Part shown: one piece after another, positions 27,581-36,018 of the stretch | How positions within the stretch are numbered: the stretch's first letter is position 1 | How the letters are laid out: the number at the start of each line of letters is the position of its first letter | Origin: Polaribacter glomeratus | GTDB taxonomy: Bacteria; Bacteroidota; Bacteroidia; Flavobacteriales; Flavobacteriaceae | Reading direction: 5' to 3' | DNA: 64,000 nt | Assembly: GCF_002954665.1 (NCBI RefSeq) | Contig: NZ_MSCM01000001.1 | Span: 1,562,836 to 1,626,835 of the forward strand | The notes under the pieces: generated by a model | Databases searched by the model: none | What the model was told of the DNA's origin: nothing | Seen by the model: the letters and a program-made list of their open reading frames with translations, nothing else | Translations under genes and position numbers: made by a program

Positions 27581-28654
27581 TAAAAAATTTATTCTTAATT
27601 ATTACAAGCATCCTATTTATTCATACAAGTTGCAAACATCAGAAACATTGTTTTATTATAAATGCGGATTTTAAGGGATTTTCTGAGAACTCTAAAGTTA
27701 TTATTTTAGACGAAAATACTCGAAAAATTTCAGATTCGACAAAATTAGTAGGAAACCATTATATTTCAAAAAGATTTTTCTCTGAAGCTACGTTATCAAT
27801 AAATATCGTTATTAATTCTAAAAATAATGAAAATGTTAACACGTTAATTTATATAGGTAACGAAACGGTTGAAGTATCGGGTCATAAAAATGATTTCCCT
27901 GATGCATTAAAAATTTTAGGTTCTAAGCACCAAAAATTTAAAACCAAACTTGATAAAAAAATTAATCCGCTAAACAAAAAAAGAGATCAAAAAATACAGA
28001 AAATGTTTGCCATAAGACAAGAAGGAAAATGGAATGATAGTTTGCAAAAAAAATGCTCAAACAAGCTAAATTACTAAAAACGTTATCCAGGAAAACATAA
28101 ATTCAGATTATGCACTATCATAACTAGTAACTTATAAAACAGATTTCTCAAAACACTTTATAGAGAGACAAATTACCAAACTTAATTCTGATATTAGAAA
28201 ATCTGAATATGCCAAAGTATTATAGACGTATTTAAAAATAACCCTTTAAACTATAGGAGCTAAGTTTTATGACTTCTTAGGAGAAAATCAGAATGGCGAA
28301 CAGATCAAGTTTTCAAGTTATTTTAATGACAAATATATTCTCTTATAGTTTTATTCTGCTTATTGAAGTTGGAGTGTAAAGGCGTTGCCTGAAATAAAAA
28401 AAGAAGCAGAAAACTTAGAAATTATAACTATTAATGTTGATAAAAACAAGGAAGATTGGTTTAAAAACTATATAATAAATAACATAACTTGTACAAGTAT
28501 TTATAATAAAAACGGAAAATATAGCGACGTCTTTACAAAATACAATGTTTTTATAACTGCTGCTTATTATATTTTTGATAAAAGCGGAAACCTTATAGAA
28601 AAGTGAGATGATTATAGTGAAAAACTAATAGCTCAAATTAGAAAAAATAAATAG
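27581..28654 (+). pseudogene. TlpA-family thiol-disulfide reductase lipoprotein (DUF4369 + thioredoxin), degraded
   Basis: A full-length gene can be followed through several frames. A lipoprotein leader 'FLIITSILFIHTSC' (from about 27594, frame broken just before it) leads into the N-terminal DUF4369-like domain 'CFIINADFKGFSENSKVIIL' and on to 'KMFAIRQEGKWNDSLQKK' near 28050. Broken stretches continue (SDYALS, FIERQITKLNSDIRKSEYAKV), then 'GAKFYDFLGENQNGEQIKFS' and the thioredoxin domain. The active-site CSWC at 28364-28375 now reads TGA-AGT-TGG-AGT, so the first Cys is a stop and the second is Ser. 'LPEIKKEAENLEIITINVDK' and 'KNGKYSDVFTKYNVFITAAY' follow, then a Trp-to-stop at 28604-28606. 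Clearly non-functional. Confidence 0.9.
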
Positions 28655-28692
28655 CGATTAATAATACCAAATTAAACGAACTACATGCAGCT

Positions 28693-28935
28693 TATAAAAT
28701 AATCAGTTTTTTATCTATTTTATTTTTAAAAATAAGTTGCTTCACATTCTAATTAAGCGCTAAGTAAAACTTAACTAAAAAGTATTTAGACGAATCTTTA
28801 AACTTTAATTTATCCTTTTTCTTCGACAAATTTAAAGACAATACTAAGAAGTATTTTAATAAAAATAACTGCAAAACAATATATCTTTCTCTAAAGTATT
28901 TGCCAGCAGATATTTTTAAAAGGCAAACCACATAA
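28693..28935 (+). pseudogene. Small lipoprotein gene remnant
   Basis: One frame, without an ATG, reads a lipoprotein-like leader 'KIISFLSILFLKISC' then 'FTF', a stop, 'LSAK', a second stop, and then an uninterrupted 'NLTKKYLDESLNFNLSFFFD' continuing through 'KFKDNTKKYFNKNNCKTIYL' to a natural stop at 28933. The hydrophobic leader with a terminal Cys and the two in-frame stops suggest a dead lipoprotein gene. The family is not recognised. Confidence 0.55.
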
Positions 28936-29111
28936 ATAATTACATTTTACAACACTGTGTAATTTAAATTACTATATTTGGTTATTCAAAAATATTTTTG
29001 TTTACTTTCTGATTTTGTCAGAAAACTAAAAACAGACAAAAAAGAAACGAATAGTTAGCTTAAAAAAATTGTAAAGAGATGAATTTTAAATAATAAACCG
29101 AACTAAATAAA
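28936..29111. other. AT-rich spacer, nothing recognised
   Basis: About 175 bases between the remnant lipoprotein and the next gene. A TATATTTG at about 28973 could be a -7 box for a long-leader transcript of the gene at 29112; otherwise no feature. Confidence 0.3.
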
Positions 29112-29723
29112 ATGGAATCTATAAATAAAATTAAAGAAAATGAATGGCTCAAATTATTAGAAGAAGCAATTCAATCGGGTGTTAAGATTCAAGTAAATCA
29201 TCGCTTTAAATACAAAGAGAAAGGTTTAGGTACTTTTTTAACTGCTGCTAAAAGAAGTAATAAAACCCAATTAATAAAAAAAATAGAAAGTTTAGGTGTT
29301 AATTTTAAAATGCACAGTAAAAAACCCGAACACTATTTAGAAAAATACATTTCACAACTTTCAACACAGAAAAGACCAAATAAACAGCAATTTATTACCA
29401 GATTTAATGCGTATATTTTACCGAGAAAAGGTTTGTTAAATGAGCAAACTACAGAGAAACTTAACAAGCTTTGGGAAAAAAGATTTAATGAAAAAAGAAA
29501 ATGGACAAAACCCGAAACAGATCTTGATAGAGTTCAGTTTTGGAAAGATTTTAGATACAACGGAAATATAAATCCCGAAGGAAAATGGTTTCACTATAGA
29601 AAATATATGGGAAAATTATATGGCTGGGTGTATACTAGAAAGAGAGACGAACAAAAAATGAATCTAATTAAAGAGCATTTTACTAAAAAAGAATTATCCG
29701 AATTAAAAAAAGAAGGATTTTAA
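29112..29723 (+). CDS. Unrecognised basic protein, possible helicase-associated-like repeats
   Basis: 203 residues, very Lys-rich, no signal peptide or membrane span. Two segments have a 'G-x-F-x-x-x-K/R-R' pattern: 'KGLGTFLTAAKRSNKTQL' near 40 and 'GKWFHYRKYMGKLYGWVYTR' near 158. The pattern of aromatics followed by Lys/Arg recalls helicase-associated (HA) nucleic-acid-binding repeats, but the match is loose and I would not assign it. It begins after a pseudogene stretch, has no operon partner and is followed by a hairpin. Confidence 0.65.
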   Translation: MESINKIKENEWLKLLEEAIQSGVKIQVNHRFKYKEKGLGTFLTAAKRSNKTQLIKKIESLGVNFKMHSKKPEHYLEKYISQLSTQKRPNKQQFITRFNAYILPRKGLLNEQTTEKLNKLWEKRFNEKRKWTKPETDLDRVQFWKDFRYNGNINPEGKWFHYRKYMGKLYGWVYTRKRDEQKMNLIKEHFTKKELSELKKEGF

Positions 29724-29741
29724 ATTAAACTTCGGTTAAGT

Positions 29742-29768
29742 ATAAAACACTAAAATATTGTGTTTTAT
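29742..29768. terminator. Hairpin after the 29112 gene
   Basis: ATAAAACAC-taaaatatt-GTGTTTTAT, a nine-base perfect stem; weak, AT-rich, possibly a bidirectional terminator. Confidence 0.45.
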
Positions 29769-29875
29769 GAACAAAAAAATAAATTGTTTTAGAAAACTTG
29801 TCCAAATAAATAAGCAACTTGATTACAAAATAAATCACTTTAAATTGTAACAGTTTTAGTTTAAATAAAAGAGAA

Positions 29876-30784
29876 ATGCAAAAATATTTTATCGTTCTAT
29901 TTATATTTTTCATTTCCTGTAAAAGTAAAAATCCAAATATAAAATCTAAAGAAAATACTTTAAAAGTTATAAAAACTACTGATTACGAATTAGTTAAATC
30001 AAAAAACCAAAACGGCTTATTAATTTTATTTCCCTGTTTTCCTTGCGATATAGAAAACACTAAAACAGAGTTTAATATCGCAGAAATAAGTGCAAAAAAT
30101 GCTATTTCGGTGTTATATATGAATTTTAATATGCATTTATATTTAACAGAAACTGAAAAACTAGATTTAGCTACCTTGATAACTAAAACGATTCGAGAAG
30201 AAAAAATATCTGAAAAAAACATATTTATAGGTGGTTTTTCTGGTGGCGGAAATGTGAGTTTATTAATTACGGATTACCTTCTAAAATCTAAAAATCTGAT
30301 TAAACCAAAAGGTGTGTTTATTGTTGATGCGCCTATTGATCTTCTTGCTTTATATCGAGTATCAGAAAAAAACCTTAAACTAAACTTTTCGAAATCTTCG
30401 ATGCAAGAGTCTAAATGGATACTTAGAGAGTTTGATTCACTATTTGGAAATCCATCCGAAGGAATTAATACCTATGAAAAAAATGCTCCTTACACCTTTG
30501 AATCAGAAAATATTAATAATTTAATTGGATTAAACGGACTAAAAGTAAGACTTTACACAGAACCAGATTTAATTTGGTGGAAAAAGAAAGCAAAAAATAA
30601 TTATGAAGATTTAAATGCATTTTATCTTAAAAAATTATCAGAAAAATTAAAACTTGAGTTTAATGAAACAAACATAGAACTTATAGAAACTAAGAATAAA
30701 GGTTATAGAGCAAATGGAGAAAGGCATCCGCATTCTTGGTCTATCGTTGACAAAGAAGATTTGATAAAATGGATTTTAGAATAA
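29876..30784 (+). CDS. Alpha/beta-hydrolase-fold lipoprotein
   Basis: 302 residues. Lipoprotein leader ending 'FIFFISC' (Cys about 15). The nucleophile elbow is 'FIGGFSGGGNVSLL' with Ser122 (G-x-S-x-G); an oxyanion strand 'GLLILFPCFPCD' lies near residue 48, and the C-terminal 'ERHPHSWSIVD' provides a candidate catalytic His. Similar to small exported esterase/peptidase-like hydrolases of Bacteroidetes. Substrate unknown. Monocistronic. Confidence 0.78.
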   Translation: MQKYFIVLFIFFISCKSKNPNIKSKENTLKVIKTTDYELVKSKNQNGLLILFPCFPCDIENTKTEFNIAEISAKNAISVLYMNFNMHLYLTETEKLDLATLITKTIREEKISEKNIFIGGFSGGGNVSLLITDYLLKSKNLIKPKGVFIVDAPIDLLALYRVSEKNLKLNFSKSSMQESKWILREFDSLFGNPSEGINTYEKNAPYTFESENINNLIGLNGLKVRLYTEPDLIWWKKKAKNNYEDLNAFYLKKLSEKLKLEFNETNIELIETKNKGYRANGERHPHSWSIVDKEDLIKWILE

Positions 30785-30879
30785 ATTAAGGCATTTATTA
30801 CTTGTGTTAAAACAATCTAAAATTTATCAATTACACACACAAAGCAAAAAGTTTGAACATAGAATTTCTAAAAAAAATG

Positions 30880-30887
30880 TATTTTTG
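30880..30887 (+). promoter_or_regulatory. -7 box TATTTTTG five bases before murQ ATG
   Basis: Exact TAnnTTTG match; a TTTG at 30852-30855 may be the -33 element. With five bases to the ATG the mRNA would be leaderless or nearly so. Confidence 0.55.
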
Positions 30888-30892
30888 AAAGT

Positions 30893-31705
30893 ATGAAATT
30901 TATAAAAACAACAGAGCAAGATTCGAAATACAATTATCTAGAGATGATGTCTGTATCTTCGATATTAAGAAATATTAATAGTGAAGATAAGACAGTGCCT
31001 TTAGCTGTAGAAAAATCTTTACCACAAATTGTAAGATTAACAGAACAAATTGTTGAAAAACTAAAAGTTGGTGGAAGACTTTTTTACATTGGCGCAGGTA
31101 CTTCTGGCCGTTTAGGTATTTTAGATGCTTCCGAATGTCCGCCAACTTTTGGAGTACCTCATGAAATGGTTGTTGGCTTAATTGCTGGTGGAGATTACGC
31201 AATTAGAAAAGCTGTTGAATTTGCCGAAGATTCTACAAATCAAGGTTGGTTAGATTTACAAAAACATTCAATTACAAATAAAGATGTTGTTGTAGGTATT
31301 GCAGCATCTGGCACAACGCCTTATGTAATTGCTGCGTTAAAAAAATGCAATGAACAAAACATTATTACAGGTTGTATTTCTTGTAATCAAAATAGTCCTT
31401 TATCGAACACTGCTCAGTTTCCTATTGATGTAGTTGTTGGTCCAGAATTTGTTACCGGAAGCTCTAGAATGAAAGCAGGAACTGCACAGAAACTAGTTTT
31501 AAATATGCTTTCTACCGCAACTATGATTCAGTTAGGTAAGGTAAAAGGTAATAAAATGGTTGATATGCAACTGTCTAACAACAAATTAGTTGATAGAGGA
31601 GAAAAAATGTTAGTTCAAGAATTAAAAATCGACCAAAAAGAAGCGAGTGAATTATTGCTGAAATTTGGAAGTGTAAGAAACGCAATTCAAAATTATAAAA
31701 AATGA
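30893..31705 (+). CDS. murQ: N-acetylmuramic acid 6-phosphate etherase MurQ
   Basis: 270 residues. SIS-fold sugar-isomerase domain with '[25 protein letters not shown]' (quoted here as the G-A-G-T-S-G-R-L-G loop), catalytic Glu in '[10 protein letters not shown]', '[14 protein letters not shown]', and '[20 protein letters not shown]'. It cleaves the lactyl ether of MurNAc-6P, recycling cell-wall sugar to GlcNAc-6P. Slightly shorter than the E. coli enzyme (about 298). Overlaps the next gene by four bases (ATGA). Confidence 0.96.
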   Translation: MKFIKTTEQDSKYNYLEMMSVSSILRNINSEDKTVPLAVEKSLPQIVRLTEQIVEKLKVGGRLFYIGAGTSGRLGILDASECPPTFGVPHEMVVGLIAGGDYAIRKAVEFAEDSTNQGWLDLQKHSITNKDVVVGIAASGTTPYVIAALKKCNEQNIITGCISCNQNSPLSNTAQFPIDVVVGPEFVTGSSRMKAGTAQKLVLNMLSTATMIQLGKVKGNKMVDMQLSNNKLVDRGEKMLVQELKIDQKEASELLLKFGSVRNAIQNYKK

Positions 31706-31947
31706 GTACAGACGTAAATTTATTAAGTAAAGGATTAATTAGATTGGGAGTTTTAGTGTTATTTTTTATTGCTTCACCAGTTATCATCACCATGGGTTTT
31801 AAGGCATTAAATAAATTTACAGAAGCTCCAAAAATATATTTAGCTTATGCCCTTATTTTGGTTGGTTTGGGTTGCTTAATTTTTACTATGATTTTTGCTT
31901 TTAAAACTTTTGGCATTCTTAGAAACGCAATTTTCACCAGCAAATAA
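31702..31947 (+). CDS. DUF6095-type two-span membrane protein
   Basis: 81 residues with two membrane helices (about 12-34 and 46-68) and '[22 protein letters not shown]'-like middle. This small protein follows murQ in many Flavobacteriaceae and matches what is annotated as DUF6095. The 4-base ATGA overlap indicates translational coupling. No function known. Confidence 0.8.
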   Translation: MSTDVNLLSKGLIRLGVLVLFFIASPVIITMGFKALNKFTEAPKIYLAYALILVGLGCLIFTMIFAFKTFGILRNAIFTSK

Positions 31948-31993
31948 ATTACTTAAACTAAAAATTTAGATTTAGAAAAGAAAAAATATTTGG

Positions 31994-33007
31994 ATGAGAA
32001 AGAATACTGCAGAAAATGCAATTATAGTTATAATATCTTATCCAGATACTATCGTTAGACCCGCTTATTGGGAATCTTTTAGCAAAATTTGGCCAAAAAT
32101 TGGCATTGGTAGTGAACATGCCGTTCAAGCAGGGCATGCTGCGTTATTATTGATAAAAAAAAATGAACCCGAAATTAAATATTTCGATTTTGGCAGGTAT
32201 ATAACTTCTTATGGAAATGGTAGAGTTCGCTGTTTAGAGACAGATCCAGAACTTTATATACCAATCCAAGCAACTTTTAAAAATGATAAACTATCAAACT
32301 TAAAAAGCATTTTATTATGGCTAGAAAAGCATCCAGAAAAAACACATGGAGAAGGACGCTTAATTGCTAGTATAAACCATAAAATAAATTATAACAACGC
32401 TATTAAATTTATACATTATTTAATGGATGCTAAAGAGTATCCTTATGGTGCATTTATAAAAAAAGCGAGCAATTGCGCACGATTTGTAACAGACACGCTA
32501 ATAAATTCATGCACAAATAGATTAATTGTTTTAAAACTAAAAAGTTCTTACTTGTTAACTCCTAGTCCGCTAGGCAATACTTTAAAAGGAAAAACGGTTA
32601 AAAAAGTATACAATGTAAAAAATCAAACAATAGAAATTTATAAAAATAGGTCTATTTTAAAAGAGTATAAAGCGGCCTTTTTTAAAACCTTTGATATTGA
32701 ACTTAATTTAATTGGCACAGAACTACCTGATATTAATTTATTTAACTTAAATAAAGGCACATGGCTTTCTGGCATTGGCAGTGGCGCTTGGTTTCATATC
32801 GAAGAGAAAATAGATGCTTTAAATTATAAAATAGCTAGACATACCCTAAGAGGTGACAAAGATTTTGAAGGTTTTTTTACTGCGGATGATCCGTCGTTTA
32901 ACTTTCACTTAAATCATACATTTATACATCCTTCTAGTTGTAAGGAAATGTGTGTACAACAAAATGGTAAGGATTTTATATTCAAACTATTAAAAATACA
33001 TTTCTAG
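31994..33007 (+). CDS. Predicted permuted NlpC/P60-type (papain-fold) protein, DUF6695-like
   Basis: 337 residues, no signal peptide. The pattern 'AVQAGHAALLL' (His48) followed much later by 'KKASNCARFVTDTLI' (Cys161) is the circularly permuted NlpC/P60 arrangement, in which the His motif comes first and the nucleophilic Cys sits at the start of a helix. I believe this is the family annotated as DUF6695 in Flavobacteria. The C-terminal 'TWLSGIGSGAWFHIEE' region is also conserved-looking. Amidase or acyltransferase on peptides or lipids is inferred. 46 bases after the murQ operon. Confidence 0.68.
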   Translation: MRKNTAENAIIVIISYPDTIVRPAYWESFSKIWPKIGIGSEHAVQAGHAALLLIKKNEPEIKYFDFGRYITSYGNGRVRCLETDPELYIPIQATFKNDKLSNLKSILLWLEKHPEKTHGEGRLIASINHKINYNNAIKFIHYLMDAKEYPYGAFIKKASNCARFVTDTLINSCTNRLIVLKLKSSYLLTPSPLGNTLKGKTVKKVYNVKNQTIEIYKNRSILKEYKAAFFKTFDIELNLIGTELPDINLFNLNKGTWLSGIGSGAWFHIEEKIDALNYKIARHTLRGDKDFEGFFTADDPSFNFHLNHTFIHPSSCKEMCVQQNGKDFIFKLLKIHF

Positions 33008-33073
33008 TTTTTAATTATCCATTTTACAAAAAAAAAATACTTATAAAGTCTTTAAGAGCTCTAAAATAATTGC

Positions 33074-33081
33074 TAAATTTG
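33074..33081 (+). promoter_or_regulatory. -7 box TAAATTTG before the dikinase-like gene
   Basis: Exact TAnnTTTG, 18 bases before the ATG at 33100; supports that ATG over the upstream TTG at 33070, which lies before the box. Confidence 0.6.
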
Positions 33082-33099
33082 CGGATATACCCTACAAAA

Positions 33100-36018
33100 A
33101 TGAGAAATTATTGCAAAGTAATATTACTTTTTTTATCATTCCTAATAACAAACACCTACAGTCAAAAAAAAACATCCGAAGAAATTGCAACACTCATAAC
33201 CTCTTATAAGGCAGATATTAGAGGTCCGTATGAAAGAATAAATTGGTTTTGTAAAGATGGTAGCCGCAGAAACTCTAAAGACCCGTGTCCGGATGAAGAA
33301 AATGGAGGTTTACAGCATGCAAGTTTTAAAAGCTCTGTGTTAAAATTAAGAGAAACTAACAATTTATACTTTACAGAAATTTTAGCTGGTTTAAATATTG
33401 AGAGTTTTTTAGATGAAAAAGAAAACTTTAGCAGATTAAAACAGTATCAACTTAGCAAGTATTTAGCAAGTATAAACAACGGTTGGATTCTTCAAAAAGC
33501 ACAATTTTACAGAGGTGCCATACAATCTGAAGACGAGGAAAATTGGGGAAAATCATTTTATGAGAATATCTTAAAAAATGAAGCATTAGTAAATTCAAAT
33601 TTTTATTTAATAAGACAATCATTAAAGGATATTCCGCACAATGGCGATTCTAATTTAGGTCAGTTAATGAGAAGTGAATCAAAGATCTTGGCAGAAGTGT
33701 ATCCAAGTTTTATGGAAATTAGAATTAAAATTCATGGAAATCCTCAAAGAACAGATATTGGTCTTGTTAAAGAATTTTTACAAAAAAATGACGCTAAACT
33801 TAAAACAGAAACCAAAAAAAGTTTTGATAAAATGTTGCTTACCATGGAGCAATTTTATGCTCCACTAGACTTTAAAAAATTAAATGATATTGCTGGTAAA
33901 ATAAAATCTAATAAAAAAATAGTAACAGAATTACAAAACTATTTTTCTAATTATAAGAATTTAGATAGTCCTAAAAATATACTTATAGAGACTGCTTCTA
34001 TCCTTTCATCTATTCGTTTTACTGTGAGCCAAAAAATATTGGCAAGCGATAAATTAATCTTATTAGACTTAAGTAATTTATTAGAAACGAATGCTATCAT
34101 TGAAAGTGAGAATTGGGAAACAGAAACATTGCAAGAAACAGTAGATAAGTTAGAAACCTTAACCTGTGCTGCTTTTGGCACTGGTCTTTTAGAATTATGG
34201 GAATTTAACGAAATTGAAAATCAATTTAATACGCTAAAAAGTAAACAAGAAATAACCGTTGATGAACTAAATAATTTATTAACGTTAGGTAGAAACATTG
34301 TTGAATGGAGTTCTTCGTTGATAAAAGCAAATTATTATGAAACTGTTATAAAATATACTGCTTTTGAGCCTCTAGCTTATGGTTTTACAGATGATAGAAT
34401 ACGCAATAGTATTGCTTTAAACTTAGGGAAAACAGTCTCTAAATTAGGTGAATTTGTAACCAAAAAATCAAATCTAAAAAACGCTGTTTTCAATTTACAA
34501 GATGTAAGTGCAATGAGAGGTTTAAATCCTGGTTATGCATTTGGTCAATTGGTTGTAATAGACGGCAATCCTGATGATGTAGAAGTAAACTCAAATAACA
34601 TATATGTTTTTTTAAAACCGCCTATAGATTTAAAACCTGTTGCTGGTATTATGACGGTTTCTGAAGGAAATCTCGTTTCGCATGTGCAATTATTAGCAAG
34701 AAATTTAGGAATACCAAATGCAGCATTATCAAATGATAATTTAAAAAAGTTAAAAGAATTTAACGGTAAAAAAGTTTTTTACGCAGTTTCAAACAAAGGA
34801 AATGTAATCTTAAAGTTAGAAGAGAACATGACCAAAGAAGAAAAATTACTTTTCGAAAAACAAGTTCGAAACACAAATATGATTGAGGTACCAATTGAAA
34901 ATATAAGATTGGATGTTACCAAAGTTGTTAACATGAGAACCGTAAATGCAACTGATTCTGGTAGACTTTGTGGCCCAAAAGCAGCAAACTTAGGAGAGTT
35001 AAAACAACTTTTTCCAAACCAAGTTGTAGAAGGACTTATTATTCCGTTTGGTGTTTTTAAAGAACATATGAATTTACCTATGCCAAATGAAAATAAAACC
35101 TACTGGCAATATTTAACAGACACTTTTGTAGAAGCTACTAAAAAAAGAGACGAAAATAAAAGTGAAACAGAGGTAGAAACTTTTATGCTTAAATCGCTTG
35201 AAAAGTTGCACACTTCTATTTTAAAAATCGAATTAAAACAATCTTTTATAACTGATTTAAAATCTAATTTTAAAACAGCATTTAAAAGTGATATTGGTAA
35301 AGTTCCTGTCTTTTTAAGAAGTGATACAAACATGGAGGATTTAAAAGAATTTACAGGCGCAGGTTTAAATTTAACTTTATTCAATATTTTAGAAGAGCAA
35401 AAAATTATTGAAGGTATTAAAAGAGTTTGGGCTTCTGCTTACACCGAAAGAAGTTTTAAATGGAGACAGAAATACTTGTTGAATCCAGAAAATGTGTATC
35501 CTTCAATTTTAATAATTCCGAGTGTTGATGTAGATTATTCTGGCGTTTTAATTACAAAAGGAATCAATTTAGGTACAGACACAGACTTAACAGTTGCCGT
35601 TAGTAAAGGTGCCGGTGGCGCTGTAGATGGGCAATCTGCAGAAACAAGATTGATTACAGCAAACGGGAATATTTTGTTAGCACCAGCTAGGCAATCTGAT
35701 TATAACAGATTACCAATTACTGGTGGTACTAAAAAATATTTTACATCATTTGACGCTCCTATTTTGAATGAGTTAAATATGAATGATATTAGGGTTTTAG
35801 CAAAAAACATTAGAGAGAAAATAGGAGAAAAATCAACTGAAAATGATGTAAATCAAGTGTATGATGTTGAATTCGGATTTAAAAACAACAAACTATGGTT
35901 GTTTCAAATTAGACCATTTGTAGAAAATAAAAGAGCTAAAAGTTCTGAGTATTTAAACTCTATTGCTCCAAAAACTGTTACAAACAAAAAAATTAACATG
36001 TCAGAAAAATTAAACTAA
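33100..36018 (+). CDS. Exported PEP/pyruvate-binding (dikinase) protein, glucan-water-dikinase-like domain order
   Basis: 972 residues from the ATG at 33100 (signal peptide about 1-22, ending TNTYSQ). Residues 1-430 are a helical domain I do not recognise. A phosphohistidine swivel domain follows, with 'SEGNLVSHVQLLARNLGIPN' and His528. An ATP-grasp (PPDK-N-like) domain ends the protein: 'GPKAANLGELKQLFP', 'VFLRSDTNMEDLKEFTGAG' and 'VYDVEFGFKNN-KLWLFQIRPF'. The order swivel-then-ATP-grasp without a PEP TIM barrel is that of glucan/water dikinases, the reverse of PPDK and PpsA. An exported ATP-using enzyme is puzzling. Its stop overlaps the next ATG (TAATG). Confidence 0.85.
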   Translation: MRNYCKVILLFLSFLITNTYSQKKTSEEIATLITSYKADIRGPYERINWFCKDGSRRNSKDPCPDEENGGLQHASFKSSVLKLRETNNLYFTEILAGLNIESFLDEKENFSRLKQYQLSKYLASINNGWILQKAQFYRGAIQSEDEENWGKSFYENILKNEALVNSNFYLIRQSLKDIPHNGDSNLGQLMRSESKILAEVYPSFMEIRIKIHGNPQRTDIGLVKEFLQKNDAKLKTETKKSFDKMLLTMEQFYAPLDFKKLNDIAGKIKSNKKIVTELQNYFSNYKNLDSPKNILIETASILSSIRFTVSQKILASDKLILLDLSNLLETNAIIESENWETETLQETVDKLETLTCAAFGTGLLELWEFNEIENQFNTLKSKQEITVDELNNLLTLGRNIVEWSSSLIKANYYETVIKYTAFEPLAYGFTDDRIRNSIALNLGKTVSKLGEFVTKKSNLKNAVFNLQDVSAMRGLNPGYAFGQLVVIDGNPDDVEVNSNNIYVFLKPPIDLKPVAGIMTVSEGNLVSHVQLLARNLGIPNAALSNDNLKKLKEFNGKKVFYAVSNKGNVILKLEENMTKEEKLLFEKQVRNTNMIEVPIENIRLDVTKVVNMRTVNATDSGRLCGPKAANLGELKQLFPNQVVEGLIIPFGVFKEHMNLPMPNENKTYWQYLTDTFVEATKKRDENKSETEVETFMLKSLEKLHTSILKIELKQSFITDLKSNFKTAFKSDIGKVPVFLRSDTNMEDLKEFTGAGLNLTLFNILEEQKIIEGIKRVWASAYTERSFKWRQKYLLNPENVYPSILIIPSVDVDYSGVLITKGINLGTDTDLTVAVSKGAGGAVDGQSAETRLITANGNILLAPARQSDYNRLPITGGTKKYFTSFDAPILNELNMNDIRVLAKNIREKIGEKSTENDVNQVYDVEFGFKNNKLWLFQIRPFVENKRAKSSEYLNSIAPKTVTNKKINMSEKLN

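Noticed and set aside
28749..28931. Minus-strand 60-codon ORF
   Set aside because: Antisense shadow of the lipoprotein remnant on the plus strand.
33070..33099. Upstream TTG start of the dikinase-like gene
   Set aside because: It lies before the -7 box at 33074-33081 and would spoil the signal peptide; the ATG at 33100 is better.
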